A DNA stretch of 64,000 nt. Source: Frankiales bacterium. GTDB lineage: Bacteria; Actinomycetota; Actinomycetes; Mycobacteriales; Geodermatophilaceae. The stretch lies in contig JAODNJ010000070.1 of assembly GCA_025465155.1 (NCBI GenBank), positions 1-64,000 on the forward strand. The letters are read 5' to 3'. Numbering within the stretch: the stretch's first letter is position 1; each line of letters opens with the position of its first letter. The notes beneath the pieces are model-generated. The model saw only the letters and a list, made by a program, of their open reading frames with translations. It did not search any database and was not told where the DNA came from. Made by a program: the position numbers and the translations under genes. Positions 44,982 through 53,696 of the stretch are shown in pieces.

Positions 44982-46507
44982 CGCGCGCCTCGGCGTCGCG
45001 GCAGACCGACCCCGAGCGGAATGCAGGCCGCGGCGAAGCCGGAGTCCTGGGCCAGGTCCAGCCGCAGCGGCTTGAAGCCGCTGCCGGTGATGCTGGCCTC
45101 CAGCCGGCGGCCATAGTCGGTGATCGACCACGTCCCGGGCACGGTGACCGCTGCGGCGATGCCGACGCGGACCAGCGTGTTTCCTTCGGCGAGCTGGACA
45201 TCCTGGCCCTCGACGCGGGCAGCGTCGCGGCGGTGGGACGCGCGGACCTTGAACCCGCCGCGGCGCCGGATCTCGGTGGCCAGCTCCGAGCTCATCGACT
45301 CGTTGCCCACCAGGCGGTCGGCCTTCGCAGCGTTGATTGGCTCGAAGAACACCGTGGCGCACCGCCGCTCCCCCGCCGTCGTCGGGGTGAGCACCGGCGC
45401 GAGCGCCCCCATGACGGCGCCCTTGTCGGGCAGCAGGACGGTGCAGGTGACCGAGTGCCAGGCGTCGTGGACGTAGTGGCGGCGCTCCGGCTCGGGGCCG
45501 ACGGTGGGCCCGGCGGCGGCCATCGGCAGGGCCGCGGCGACGCGTGGGTCCCGGCTCGCGGCGAGTGCGGCGGCCATCAGCCCGGCCCGGTCGCCGGGCG
45601 CGAACCCGGTGCGGATGGCGGCCGCCAGACCGGGAGAGTCCAGCCAGGTCACGTTCGTGCAGCCGACCGGGCCGACCAACCGGGCCTCAATCTCGCTCAT
45701 CACCCCATACAGGACACGGGCGCGACCGTCGATGCCGCCCCCGGCGTCCTTGGCCGCCCGGGCGATCCGCCGCTCCGGGACGACCACGGTCACGAACGCC
45801 TCGTGCCGCACGCCGGCCGAGGTCATTCCCGCGGCGAGCTCGGCGTCGACCGCGAGCGCCAGCGGCGGAGCGGTCCGGCGCAGCTGGGTCTGTTGCCACG
45901 CCGTCCGTTCGGCGCCGTCGTCGGGCAGCGTGCGGATCTGCAGGGCGATGACCGACACCAGCTCGACGGTGGCCGCGCCCTCGAGCAGCTCGGCCAGCCC
46001 GGCGCCCATCCGCGCGCGAGCGGCGGCTTCCGCGAGTCCGATCCCGGGGTGGGTGATCCGGGCGACGACGGCCCAGGTGTGTTCCCGGTGGTCGGCCACG
46101 GTCGCCGGGCGGGTGAGCAGCGGCCCGAACGGTGGGCCGTCGTGCGTCCGGATACCCGACAGCACGCCGGGCAGGTCGGCCTCGCCGAGGTTCTCCGCGG
46201 TGCCGGCGACGGCATTGGACTGCCACTCCGTCCAACCCATGGCGGTTCCCGTCCAGCGACGCACGCAGTCGAGGGCCCAGCGCAATGCCGAGCGGCCGCG
46301 CACCGGGACGGCGACCAGCACGATCAGCACCGCCCACACGGGGGCCCAGCCCAGCGCCAGCAACCACCTGGACGTGCCGGCGGCCAGGAGCATCGGCAGG
46401 CCGCCGAGCCCGATGACCGCCCACGCCCCGCCGCCGAGGCCGAGGAACCAGCCCTGCTTGTCCTTCGACCAGGACCCGTAGCGGACCGGCCCGACCGGGG
46501 CGGTCAC
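44978..46507 (-). CDS. SCO6880-family conjugation protein
   Basis: 509 residues. Two N-terminal membrane helices (about 24-44 and 50-67, in the GLGGGAWAVIGLGGLPMLLA region) lead into a cytoplasmic domain with VADHREHTWAVVARITHPG, VRHEAFVTVVVPERRIARAA and RATVFFEPINAAKAD-like elements (CATVFFEPINAAKADRLVG). This matches the SCO6880 family, which combines PrgI/VirB3-like and VirB4 N-terminal-like parts. It overlaps VirB6-like and VirB4-like genes by four bases on each side, consistent with one complex. Confidence 0.88.
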   Translation of the reverse strand: MTAPVGPVRYGSWSKDKQGWFLGLGGGAWAVIGLGGLPMLLAAGTSRWLLALGWAPVWAVLIVLVAVPVRGRSALRWALDCVRRWTGTAMGWTEWQSNAVAGTAENLGEADLPGVLSGIRTHDGPPFGPLLTRPATVADHREHTWAVVARITHPGIGLAEAAARARMGAGLAELLEGAATVELVSVIALQIRTLPDDGAERTAWQQTQLRRTAPPLALAVDAELAAGMTSAGVRHEAFVTVVVPERRIARAAKDAGGGIDGRARVLYGVMSEIEARLVGPVGCTNVTWLDSPGLAAAIRTGFAPGDRAGLMAAALAASRDPRVAAALPMAAAGPTVGPEPERRHYVHDAWHSVTCTVLLPDKGAVMGALAPVLTPTTAGERRCATVFFEPINAAKADRLVGNESMSSELATEIRRRGGFKVRASHRRDAARVEGQDVQLAEGNTLVRVGIAAAVTVPGTWSITDYGRRLEASITGSGFKPLRLDLAQDSGFAAACIPLGVGLPRRRGAR

Positions 46508-47967
46508 AGCGCCACCGCCGCAGCCGTCTCAGCAGCCGCGGCGCCGTCCGCACCCTCACGGGCCCAGCCCGCCAGGCCACCGCTCGAAGCCGGTGGGGTG
46601 GGCAGCGGTGGCCCGTTCGGCAATCCTCCGTCGGTCGGCGGGGAGCCGGTCGGCGGAGTGGGTGGTGCGCCGCCCCAGTCGGCTTCCGAGCCGCCGGCCG
46701 AGCCACCGTCACCGGAGGCGTGGCCGGGACGGCGGTTGGTGCCGCTCGACGACCGGCTGCCGCGCGTGTCGGTCAGGGGCATGCCGTAGCCGGGGTGGCC
46801 TACGCCGGCCGCGCCAAGCACGTCCGTTCCGATGCTGAGCGCCCGGTGGGCCAGCGAGGCGGCCACGCCGGTGCCGGTGCCCACCGCAGCGCCGACCGGA
46901 CCGAGCATCGCGACCAGCCGGAAGGCAGATTGCGCCTCGGCTGCGGCTTCCCCGCCGGACCGCCCGTCGCCGCCGCTGTGCGCCGCGGCACCGCTGCCGA
47001 CCGACTGCTTGCCGCCGCCGGACAGAACGCCGGACAGACCGCCCGCGTCGGTCCACGACTGGCGCAGCGCCGTACCGGAGGCGGTGCCCGGCTCCACGAA
47101 CGCCAGCAGCCGGAACAGCACCAGCGGGCAGATCGAGCCGATCGCGATCATGACCGCACCAACGACCGCCATCCCCGCCGCCTGGGCGGTGGAGTCACCG
47201 TTCCCGGCGACCACACCGGCGGAGAGCTTGACGCCGATGCCGAGCACCAGCGCCGCAGTCGGCGAGATGAGCAGGCAGGAGATGAACCAGCGCAGGCTCG
47301 TCCAGAACCACGTCCTGGTGCTGTCACTGACCAGCCCACCGGCGGAGATCGGTGTCGTGGCGGCCAGGATGATCAGCGCCGCCTCCCGGACGAACATGAT
47401 CACCAGGTAGAAGAAGGAGGCGGGGATGAGCAGGAGCAGCGACGAGAGGCCCAGGACGGTGGCCACCGTCGTGTCGACCACCTCGCGGGGCCAGGAGCTG
47501 CTGGGGTCGAACGCCGACAGGCTGTCGACGTTCAGCATCGCCTGCAGAATCCCGCGCGACAGCCCCGCCGCGGCGGAGATCAGGGCGCCGGCCACCCCCA
47601 GGTAGCCGGCCCAGACCAACCCGAACTGGCCCACGCCGAGCAGCACCCGGCCCAGCGACTGTCCGTCGCGGCGAATCAGCGCCACGGTGAGCTGGACGAA
47701 GATCATGGTTCCCGCGACCGAGGCGCCGATCCACAGCGTCGTCGGCAGCACCGCGCCCATCGGTCCCTGAGCGGACAGGTCCGGAGTGGTGAACGCGTCG
47801 ACGACCTTGAAAGCCAGAGTGAGCAGCCACAGCCCGGCGGACCAGAGGGCGATCATCGCCGCTTTCCAGGCGTCCGCGACGGCCGCGGACGCGGCGTCCC
47901 CCAGCCAGCTGATCGGGTTGAGGTCGATCATCGGCAGCAGACCGCCACCGGCCAGTGGGTCAGCCAT
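46504..47967 (-). CDS. VirB6/TrbL-like polytopic membrane protein
   Basis: 487 residues with about six to seven membrane segments between residues 35 and 300 (AGLWLLTLAFKVV, GASVAGTMIFVQLTVALI, VWAGYLGVAGALISAAAG, LSSLLLLIPASFFYLVIMFV, LLISPTAALVLGIGV, AVVGAVMIAIGSICPLVLFR). A Gly/Ser/Pro-rich cytoplasmic tail of about 160 residues follows. The layout is that of inner-membrane channel proteins of type IV secretion systems. The start overlaps the previous gene by eight bases; MIDLNPISWLGD 12 codons later is an alternative start. Confidence 0.85.
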   Translation of the reverse strand: MADPLAGGGLLPMIDLNPISWLGDAASAAVADAWKAAMIALWSAGLWLLTLAFKVVDAFTTPDLSAQGPMGAVLPTTLWIGASVAGTMIFVQLTVALIRRDGQSLGRVLLGVGQFGLVWAGYLGVAGALISAAAGLSRGILQAMLNVDSLSAFDPSSSWPREVVDTTVATVLGLSSLLLLIPASFFYLVIMFVREAALIILAATTPISAGGLVSDSTRTWFWTSLRWFISCLLISPTAALVLGIGVKLSAGVVAGNGDSTAQAAGMAVVGAVMIAIGSICPLVLFRLLAFVEPGTASGTALRQSWTDAGGLSGVLSGGGKQSVGSGAAAHSGGDGRSGGEAAAEAQSAFRLVAMLGPVGAAVGTGTGVAASLAHRALSIGTDVLGAAGVGHPGYGMPLTDTRGSRSSSGTNRRPGHASGDGGSAGGSEADWGGAPPTPPTGSPPTDGGLPNGPPLPTPPASSGGLAGWAREGADGAAAAETAAAVAL

Positions 47968-48814
47968 GACGGAGATCCCGGTAACCGACGCTGAGCGCGA
48001 GATCGGTGTCGGGCCACACCGACGGCGGCTGTGCCGGTTCCTCGCCCGGCCCGATCATCCAGCGGTCGAGGTGCCAGACCATGCGCTGGCAGTCGGCGGC
48101 CGCCCCGCGAGCGGTCTGCTGCAGGGTCACGTCGAGCTCGAAATCCACGCACGGGACGACGAAGTCCGGCCCGACGCTGCCCTTGATCTGCCCCATGAGC
48201 GGCGTGAGGACGGCGGCGAGCTGCGGGGATCCACCGCCGGACAGGCCGGTGGCGTTCAGCAGCGTGCTCATCGCCCGGACCCCGGACCAGCTGCTGGTCG
48301 TCGGGCCGCCCGGCAGCGCCCAGGCGGCGATCACGGCCCCGGCGCCGGACAGCGAGCCGGACTGCAATGCGGTCTGGTCGATTGCCGCCAGCTGCGCCAT
48401 CGCCCCCTCGGGCGTGTGTGGAAAACCGGCCGGCACTCCCGCCGGCCCGGTGTCGGTCGCCGGCGGCAGCACGATCGGCGGGCCCGGATCGCGGTCCGAG
48501 ACCGGGGCGGGATGGGAAGCGGACTCCGGCACGACCGGCATCGACCGGGCGGCCAACGCATCCTGGGCGTCGGCGGTGACACGCGGGCCGGTCTCGGCGG
48601 GCGCCGCCGGCGGGCCGGCGGCGGTCCCTATCGAGCCGCCGGCGTTGCTGGCGTCGGCGCCGTCCTGAGTCGTGTTGAGCGCGTGAGCCGCGGCCAGCAC
48701 CAGGCCTGCGATCAGGACGGCAACCGTCAGCACAGCCATGGCCAGGAGAGCGAGGATCTTTCGTCGCGACCACTGCGGGCTGCGCGGCTCTCGGCCGCCT
48801 CGGCGGGGCGCCAT
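47960..48814 (-). CDS. Single-pass membrane conjugation protein
   Basis: 284 residues from MAPRRGGREPRSPQWSRRKI. A basic N-terminus and one membrane segment (about 22-44) are followed by a Pro/Ala linker and an external domain with GAMAQLAAIDQTALQSGSLS and VVPCVDFELDVTLQQTARGA, then CQRMVWHLDRWMIGPGEEPA. The topology is like VirB8/TcpC-type proteins, but I see no firm similarity. The start overlaps the preceding small gene (TGATG). Confidence 0.75.
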   Translation of the reverse strand: MAPRRGGREPRSPQWSRRKILALLAMAVLTVAVLIAGLVLAAAHALNTTQDGADASNAGGSIGTAAGPPAAPAETGPRVTADAQDALAARSMPVVPESASHPAPVSDRDPGPPIVLPPATDTGPAGVPAGFPHTPEGAMAQLAAIDQTALQSGSLSGAGAVIAAWALPGGPTTSSWSGVRAMSTLLNATGLSGGGSPQLAAVLTPLMGQIKGSVGPDFVVPCVDFELDVTLQQTARGAAADCQRMVWHLDRWMIGPGEEPAQPPSVWPDTDLALSVGYRDLRHG

Positions 48815-49104
48815 CAGCAGCCGGACCCGACGATCGACTGGACGATCACGTATCCGACGACGTAGAGGATCGCGCCGACCAGGCAGATCAGGATGCCGTC
48901 CATGCCGAGCCGGGCACCGCGGGGATGGTGGGTGACCCGGCCCCAGATCAGCATGCCGACGCTGGCGAAGAAGCAGATGCCCAGGATGGCCAGGACGCCC
49001 CACTTCACCCAGGACTGGATCTCGTCGGCGTAGACCTGCACCCCGGGCGGTGCGGCCGGACAGACGGCGGCCGCCGTCAGGGTGTCCGCGAGCAGGGCGG
49101 TCAT
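48814..49104 (-). CDS. Small two-pass membrane protein, VirB2-like position
   Basis: 96 residues. After a short N-terminal part with two Cys-containing segments come two membrane helices (WVKWGVLAILGICFFASVGM and GMDGILICLVGAILYVVGYV) separated by a basic loop RVTHHPRGARLG. Size, topology and position suit a VirB2/TrbC-like pilin or channel protein of Gram-positive elements; sequence alone does not prove it. The ATG overlaps the ParA-like gene's stop by four bases. Confidence 0.7.
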   Translation of the reverse strand: MTALLADTLTAAAVCPAAPPGVQVYADEIQSWVKWGVLAILGICFFASVGMLIWGRVTHHPRGARLGMDGILICLVGAILYVVGYVIVQSIVGSGC

Positions 49105-50174
49105 CGACGGGTGTCCTCTGGGGTCGGCACCGGGCGGGTGGTGGGGGCTAACGAGCGGGTTGCGGCGCCTGGATGGGTGTCGTCGAGCAGCTCGAGCAGC
49201 GAGCGGCCGGCCGCGTGGAGCGGCCTGGGCAGCGGGGAAGAGGTGGGGCCGGTGACCTGGAGGCGCCGATTCATCGGCACGGGCACGACGCGACCGTCGG
49301 CCCGCAGGGCGTGCAGTCGAGGGCCCAGGCTGGCGGTGACCTCGCCCGGCCAGCGCGTGAGACCAACGGCGGCAACCACGACCGATTGCCCCGCCACCTG
49401 CGCCAGCAGCTGCTCGGTCAGCCGCACCCCGGGCACGGTGGGCCGGCAGACGACGACGGGGCGACCGCGGTCGGCCACCAGACGGGTCAGCTTCTCCGGA
49501 GCGGCGAGACCGAGGTCGACGACGGTCAGCGCCGGGTCGTCGCCGACCGGCGAGATCGGCCATCTGCCGGGTGCCGTGTCGGTGGCACGGCGGTCGATCG
49601 TGACGCCGGTGCGCAGGCCGCGATGCCACGCCCCGGTGACGTCCAGCCCCAGCTCCTCCGAGGCCGCGGCGACCAGCCCGGACCGGGAGGGCTGGGCAGT
49701 GTCCACGAGATGCACCCGACGGCCGCCGGCTGCCGCGGCGTCACAGATCACCAGCGCCGCCGTGGAGGCACCGGCGCCGGCGTGCGCGGCCAGGATCCCG
49801 ATCCAGCCGGCCTCCAGCTCACCGCCGTGAGCGGCGTGCTGTCGGTTACCGGCAGCAATGTCACCCCCTCGGGCAGGCCCCTCCTCTCCGGTGTCACCCC
49901 AGTCTTGAGCCGGTGTGCTGGTCTTCGTCCTTCTCGGACGTCGCGCAGGTGGGACCCGCTCGCCCTCGAAGGGAGGCGGCTGGGAGTTGCGGTTCTCGGG
50001 GCGCTGCGAGGTAGCGCCGATCCCTGCTGCGACAGGTCGCGAGCCTCGGGCCCGCAGCTCTCGTAGCACCTGCTGAATCTCGGCGACGGACAACAACCGG
50101 CGGTTGCCTTCGACATCTCCGGAGTCGTGGCCGCCGCCATCGGTCATGTCGAGGGTGGACGGGGGCGCGGTCAC
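49101..50174 (-). CDS. ParA/MinD-like ATPase of the conjugation operon
   Basis: 357 residues from a GTG (VTAPPSTLDMTDGGGHDSGD) overlapping the upstream stop. A disordered 140-residue N-terminus is followed by a P-loop domain: IGILAAHAGAGASTAALVIC, RRVHLVDTAQPSRSGL and ALTVVDLGLAAPEK. The Walker A is degenerate, with GAGAST replacing GKGG-T, so ATP binding may be weak. Such proteins may regulate or place the transfer machinery, as in other actinobacterial elements. Confidence 0.75.
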   Translation of the reverse strand: MTAPPSTLDMTDGGGHDSGDVEGNRRLLSVAEIQQVLRELRARGSRPVAAGIGATSQRPENRNSQPPPFEGERVPPARRPRRTKTSTPAQDWGDTGEEGPARGGDIAAGNRQHAAHGGELEAGWIGILAAHAGAGASTAALVICDAAAAGGRRVHLVDTAQPSRSGLVAAASEELGLDVTGAWHRGLRTGVTIDRRATDTAPGRWPISPVGDDPALTVVDLGLAAPEKLTRLVADRGRPVVVCRPTVPGVRLTEQLLAQVAGQSVVVAAVGLTRWPGEVTASLGPRLHALRADGRVVPVPMNRRLQVTGPTSSPLPRPLHAAGRSLLELLDDTHPGAATRSLAPTTRPVPTPEDTRR

Positions 50175-50929
50175 GCGACGGCCGCCAGGTACTGCGGAGC
50201 GATGTTGCGCAGGGCTGTGAGCGTGCGGTGTCGCCGGCGGTACAGGGTGCGGGTCGTGATGCCGTGCGCGGCGGCTACGTGCTGGTCCGCGCGGCACTCA
50301 CGGAGGTCTCGCCGGCATTCGGTGGCGACCAGCAGGGCCACGTCAGCGGAGTCGACTCCTGACCGCACCGCCCACTGCAGCAGGTCGGCGACGTCGAGGT
50401 CCTCCCGCTCGTCGTAGGCCGTGGCTTGCACCAGCCGGGTGACGTCCCCGTCGACGGCGAGGAACTCGCCTCGATCGGGATGGCGACGGCTTCGGGGACG
50501 TAGCTCAGCGAGCACGGCCCGTCGCGTCTCGGCCCGCAGGTTGGCGGCCACCGCGCGCGGACGCCGCCGCCAGGGGTAACGCCGAACCTGGCAAGCGAGC
50601 TCGCCGACCACCACGGTGACGATGTCGGAACTGAGGTCCCTCAGCTGCGCGACCATCGTCCATACCAGCCCGCTGAGCAGATGCAGGATGAGAAGAAGCG
50701 CGTCGTCGTCCCGACCACCATCGACGGCGGCCAACCGGACCAACGCGGCAAGGACCACGTTCGTACGGTCGTCCCCGCCGTCCTCGGACCAGACGGCGAG
50801 CAGCTCGGTGACGGTGGTGAGTCCGGTCAAGTCCGGCTCGGCTGCTGCCCATCGGGCAAGGACGGCGTCGTCGTCCAGCCGTGCGGCGAGCGCCGGCCAA
50901 CTGCCGACGATGGTGGGGTCGTGGAACAT
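50171..50929 (-). CDS. Regulatory protein with sigma-region-4-like HTH, first gene of the transfer operon
   Basis: 252 residues, mostly helical. The C-terminal VAAAHGITTRTLYRRRHRTL has the spacing of a region-4-like helix-turn-helix, preceded by ALLVATECRRDLRECRADQ. A basic linker PWRRRPRAVAANLRAETRR precedes it. Regions 2 and 3 of a true sigma factor are not seen. Being first in the operon, next to a cluster of GGGGTGAC repeats, it is a candidate transcriptional regulator of the transfer genes. Family not recognised. Confidence 0.7.
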   Translation of the reverse strand: MFHDPTIVGSWPALAARLDDDAVLARWAAAEPDLTGLTTVTELLAVWSEDGGDDRTNVVLAALVRLAAVDGGRDDDALLLILHLLSGLVWTMVAQLRDLSSDIVTVVVGELACQVRRYPWRRRPRAVAANLRAETRRAVLAELRPRSRRHPDRGEFLAVDGDVTRLVQATAYDEREDLDVADLLQWAVRSGVDSADVALLVATECRRDLRECRADQHVAAAHGITTRTLYRRRHRTLTALRNIAPQYLAAVA

Positions 50930-50990
50930 CTACGGGTCCTCCGGCATCGGTGTGATGCCGTCGACGCTCCGGAGAGACGTTCAACGAACC

Positions 50991-51116
50991 GTCACCCCTG
51001 GGCGGGGGTGACATTGGGACGGGCGTGGTCATCCAACGCTCGTCACGACAGTGAGGCTCCAACACTGTTCCGCGCTGGCGCGGGAAGGGGTGACGAAGCG
51101 AGTCACCAGGGGTGAC
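50991..51116. promoter_or_regulatory. GGGGTGAC repeats upstream of the transfer operon
   Basis: GTCACCCC (50991-50998) and GGGGTGAC (51005-51012) form a perfect inverted repeat with a 6-base centre, and further direct copies occur at 51087-51094 and 51109-51116, the last preceded by the half-site GTCACC (51102-51107). They lie 62-187 bp before the first transfer gene in an otherwise gene-free 438-bp gap (50930-51367). They look like an operator or iteron array for a dimeric DNA-binding protein. Confidence 0.6.
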
Positions 51117-51267
51117 GTGCGCCAGCGTTGACGTGAACGAACACCTCGACGCAGCGCCACCCCGACTGCGCCCCAAATGACCCCCCCCTCAACAGGAATG
51201 GGCATCGGGCGGGTCTACCGGGACAAGCTCACGCGAGCGGCGCGTCTACCTGCCCCATTCCCGGGAG

Positions 51268-51300
51268 ACGGTCCCCTTGTGCGCGCCCCGCGCGGCGGTC
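51268..51300 (+). repeat. Degenerate copy of the 27-bp GATCCCC repeat
   Basis: GGTCCCCTTGTGCGCGCCCC followed by GCGCGGCGGTCG matches the 27-bp unit found at 54910 and 59793 with several changes. One unit only. Confidence 0.5.
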
Positions 51301-51367
51301 GTCGACGGCTACGGCACCGGAGCTCGCGAGGGCGACCGGAGTTCGATCTCCGAGGCTCGGTGGGACC

Positions 51368-51601
51368 TCAGCCGACCCGGCGGCTCCCGGAGAGGGATGC
51401 GGGGGCGGGGATCGGGGCGAGCCGGTCGTCAAGGCGGCGGGCGAGCCCGACCAGCAGCCGGGCGCTCCATGCGCGGAGCCGGCTGGGGGGCCGCTCGGCC
51501 GTGCGGGCCGCTCGGGCAAGCCGGGCCTGATGTGCCTGGTCGGTGAGGTCGTTCGCGTGCGCCTCGACCAGCATTTGGATCAGTGTCGGGTGGGTGGACA
51601 C
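51368..51601 (-). CDS. Small conserved-looking hypothetical protein
   Basis: 77 residues from a GTG with a strong AAGGAG ribosome site six bases upstream. MSTHPTLIQMLVEAHANDLT, then an amphipathic helix QAHQARLARAARTAERPPSR and RLRAWSARLLVGLARRLDDR. The C-terminal basic amphipathic helix could lie on the membrane. I know similar short proteins of unknown function in actinobacteria but cannot name a family. Confidence 0.65.
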   Translation of the reverse strand: MSTHPTLIQMLVEAHANDLTDQAHQARLARAARTAERPPSRLRAWSARLLVGLARRLDDRLAPIPAPASLSGSRRVG

Positions 51602-51811
51602 GGCGTCTCCTTTTCGGGCCTGGGGGTGGCAGCTCGCGGGTGGGCCCCGTGGAGGCTGGCTGCGCCGTCGGCGGCCCGCGGGTCATGGATCGCTGGGGTC
51701 GCTGTCAGCGCCCGCCATGCGTGCGGCCGTCGGGCGAGGTGCCGGCCCCGGCGGATCAGGTTGTGACTTCTCCATTTGCTGAAGGCAGCAGCGGGTGACG
51801 CGTCCGTCCCG

Positions 51812-52336
51812 CTAGCCCAGCGACTTCTCGAGCCAGTGGTCCGCGAACGGCTCGCTGTTGAACGCGGGGACCTCAACCCAGCCGGTTGAGCGGTACAGGG
51901 CGGGGGCCTCAGTGAGGACTGCGCTCGTCTCGATGTGTGCGATGCGCGCGCCCCCGGACAGCGCGCACGCCTCGAGCTTCTTCAGTAGAAGGCGGCCGAG
52001 CCCTAGCCCGCGCACTTCCGGCGAGATCCACATGCGCTTGATCTCAGCGGGCGAATCGGCGTGATGCTTGACAGCGCCGCAGCCGATCGCCTCACCATGC
52101 AGGTAGGCGACGAAGAACTGACCGGCGGGTGGGCGGACCTCCTGCGGAAGGGCGGTTGCGCCGATGGAGGGATCGAAGCCGCGCGTCGAGCGGCGGTTGA
52201 GTTCGGCGACGTACTCCGCGAGGCAGTGCCGTCCGTCCGGATGCTCAGGGTCGACAGGCCTGATCTCTACGCTCGCCGCGATCAGCTCGCGGCCGCCGAC
52301 CTCGACTGGGTCTGAAGGGCTGCTGACTTGGGCCAT
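51812..52336 (-). CDS. GNAT-family N-acetyltransferase
   Basis: 174 residues from the ATG preceded by AGGAGG at ideal spacing. The acetyl-CoA loop is RGLGLGRLLLKKLEACALSG, with IKRMWISPEVRG before it and LYRSTGWVEVPAFNSEPFA after it. The domain order is that of small GNAT enzymes; the substrate is unknown. It is divergent from the ECF sigma factor gene, with 131 bp between starts, so the two may share control. Confidence 0.9.
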   Translation of the reverse strand: MAQVSSPSDPVEVGGRELIAASVEIRPVDPEHPDGRHCLAEYVAELNRRSTRGFDPSIGATALPQEVRPPAGQFFVAYLHGEAIGCGAVKHHADSPAEIKRMWISPEVRGLGLGRLLLKKLEACALSGGARIAHIETSAVLTEAPALYRSTGWVEVPAFNSEPFADHWLEKSLG

Positions 52337-52467
52337 CGTGAGCCTCCTGGTCGACGTGTCCGACGGTTGAAACACCGACCCCCAGCCAGATTGAGCGATG
52401 AATCTGGGAGCGCGACGGTGTTCCAAGGTCCAGAGAGGGGTGTCCAGAGAGCGGAAGGGATCACCCG

Positions 52468-53454
52468 ATGACCGATTCGGTGCTCGCCCGGGCCCAGTTC
52501 GGAGACAGCGACGCCTTCGCCGAGCTCACCGGCCCCTACCGCCTGGAGCTCCGCGTGCACTGTTACCGGATCCTCGTGTCGTTCCACGACGCCGAGGACC
52601 TACTCCAAGAGACTCTGTTGTCAGCCTGGCAATCACTCGATCGCTTCGACGGTCGCTCGCTTCGGGCGTGGCTCTACCGCATCGCTACCAACCGTTGTCT
52701 AAACTACCTCCGTGACACCTCGCGCCGGCTACGGGACGCCGAAGTGGTCGATCCAGGCTCGTTATCTGCCGGTGTGGTGCACTCAGATGTGCCGTGGTGG
52801 CTCGAGCCATACCCCGACGCTCTCATCGGAGATGCCGAGTCGAATCCCGAGGCTCGGTTCGAGGCCCGAGAGTCGATAGCCCTTTCGTTCGTGGCCGGGC
52901 TCCAGGGTCTTCCGACCCAGCAGCGCGCTGCTCTTGTCTTACGCGACGTCCTTGGATTCTCGGCGGCCGAGGTGGCCGAGATGCTCGGCTCGACGCCAGC
53001 GTCGGTCAACAGCGCGCTTCAGCGGGCGCGCGCTGCCTTTGAGCCCTCCCGAGACCGCGATCATGTGTCCCTTCCCCGATCTCGCAACGAAGTGGAAACG
53101 GTCGAGCGATTCGTCGACGCGCTCGAGCGCGGTGATATCGAGCGGGTGGTCGCGCTGCTCACCGACGACGCCAGGATGACCATGCCTCCCGAGCCTTTCG
53201 AATTGCGGGGATCCCGCCCCATCGCCGAGTACCTCGGCCGGGTCTGGGGCGAGGGCGTCAAGGTGGTTTCGACGCGAGCCAACAACGCTCCGGCGTTCGG
53301 CTATTACCGTCCAGATCCGCACGCTGAGGTCTATCGAGCGAGTGGGCTCATGGTGGTGTCGGTCGCCGACGCTCGCGTGTCGTCACTCGCAAGGTTCGAT
53401 GACAAGAGCCTGTTCGCCACCTTCGGCCTCCCGCGGACCATCACGCACAAGTAA
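52468..53454 (+). CDS. ECF sigma factor with C-terminal SnoaL-like domain
   Basis: 328 residues. Sigma region 2 (DAFAELTGPYRLELRVHCYR, then SFHDAEDLLQETLLSAW) and region 4 (LPTQQRAALVLRDVLGFSAA, then EVAEMLGSTPASVNSALQR) are followed by a SnoaL/NTF2-like domain from about residue 205 (VETVERFVDALERGDIERVV, MTMPPEPFELRGSRPI). This is the architecture of SigG/SigJ-like ECF groups, where the tail domain modulates activity in place of a separate anti-sigma factor. AGCGGAAGGGA precedes the ATG. No anti-sigma gene is adjacent. Confidence 0.93.
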   Translation: MTDSVLARAQFGDSDAFAELTGPYRLELRVHCYRILVSFHDAEDLLQETLLSAWQSLDRFDGRSLRAWLYRIATNRCLNYLRDTSRRLRDAEVVDPGSLSAGVVHSDVPWWLEPYPDALIGDAESNPEARFEARESIALSFVAGLQGLPTQQRAALVLRDVLGFSAAEVAEMLGSTPASVNSALQRARAAFEPSRDRDHVSLPRSRNEVETVERFVDALERGDIERVVALLTDDARMTMPPEPFELRGSRPIAEYLGRVWGEGVKVVSTRANNAPAFGYYRPDPHAEVYRASGLMVVSVADARVSSLARFDDKSLFATFGLPRTITHK

Positions 53455-53505
53455 CGAGATTTCAAAAGGCCACTCATGACCGACGACATCGTGACGCCGC
53501 GCGGC

Positions 53506-53544
53506 GATCCCTTGTGCGCGTTCCGCGCGGCGATCCCATTCGAG
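53506..53544 (+). repeat. Short copy of the GATCCCC repeat with CATTCGAGAC tail
   Basis: One 26-bp unit (GATCCCTTGTGCGCGTTCCG then CGCGGC) followed by the tail GATCCCATTCGAGAC. About 50 bp downstream GCAGGCCGGTCG and GGACGCTG also match the region after the 54910 array, so the repeated unit extends beyond the tandem part. Confidence 0.7.
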
Positions 53545-53696
53545 ACCGCGGGGAGTGGGGGAGAAGCTCGCGCCGACCGTCCCGCAGGCCGGTCGTCCTA
53601 CAGGACGCTGCTCCCCTCCTGCTTGGGCTCCCGGAGCGGCTGTTCAGGGGGCTTACGTGCAGCCCCGCGCGTACGAGCGGACGACTTCGCACTGGC

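Noticed and set aside
43461-45362. 633-codon version of the VirB4-like protein
   Set aside because: The extra N-terminal part is out-of-frame SCO6880 coding sequence; the GTG at 44979-44981 overlapping the upstream stop is the better start.
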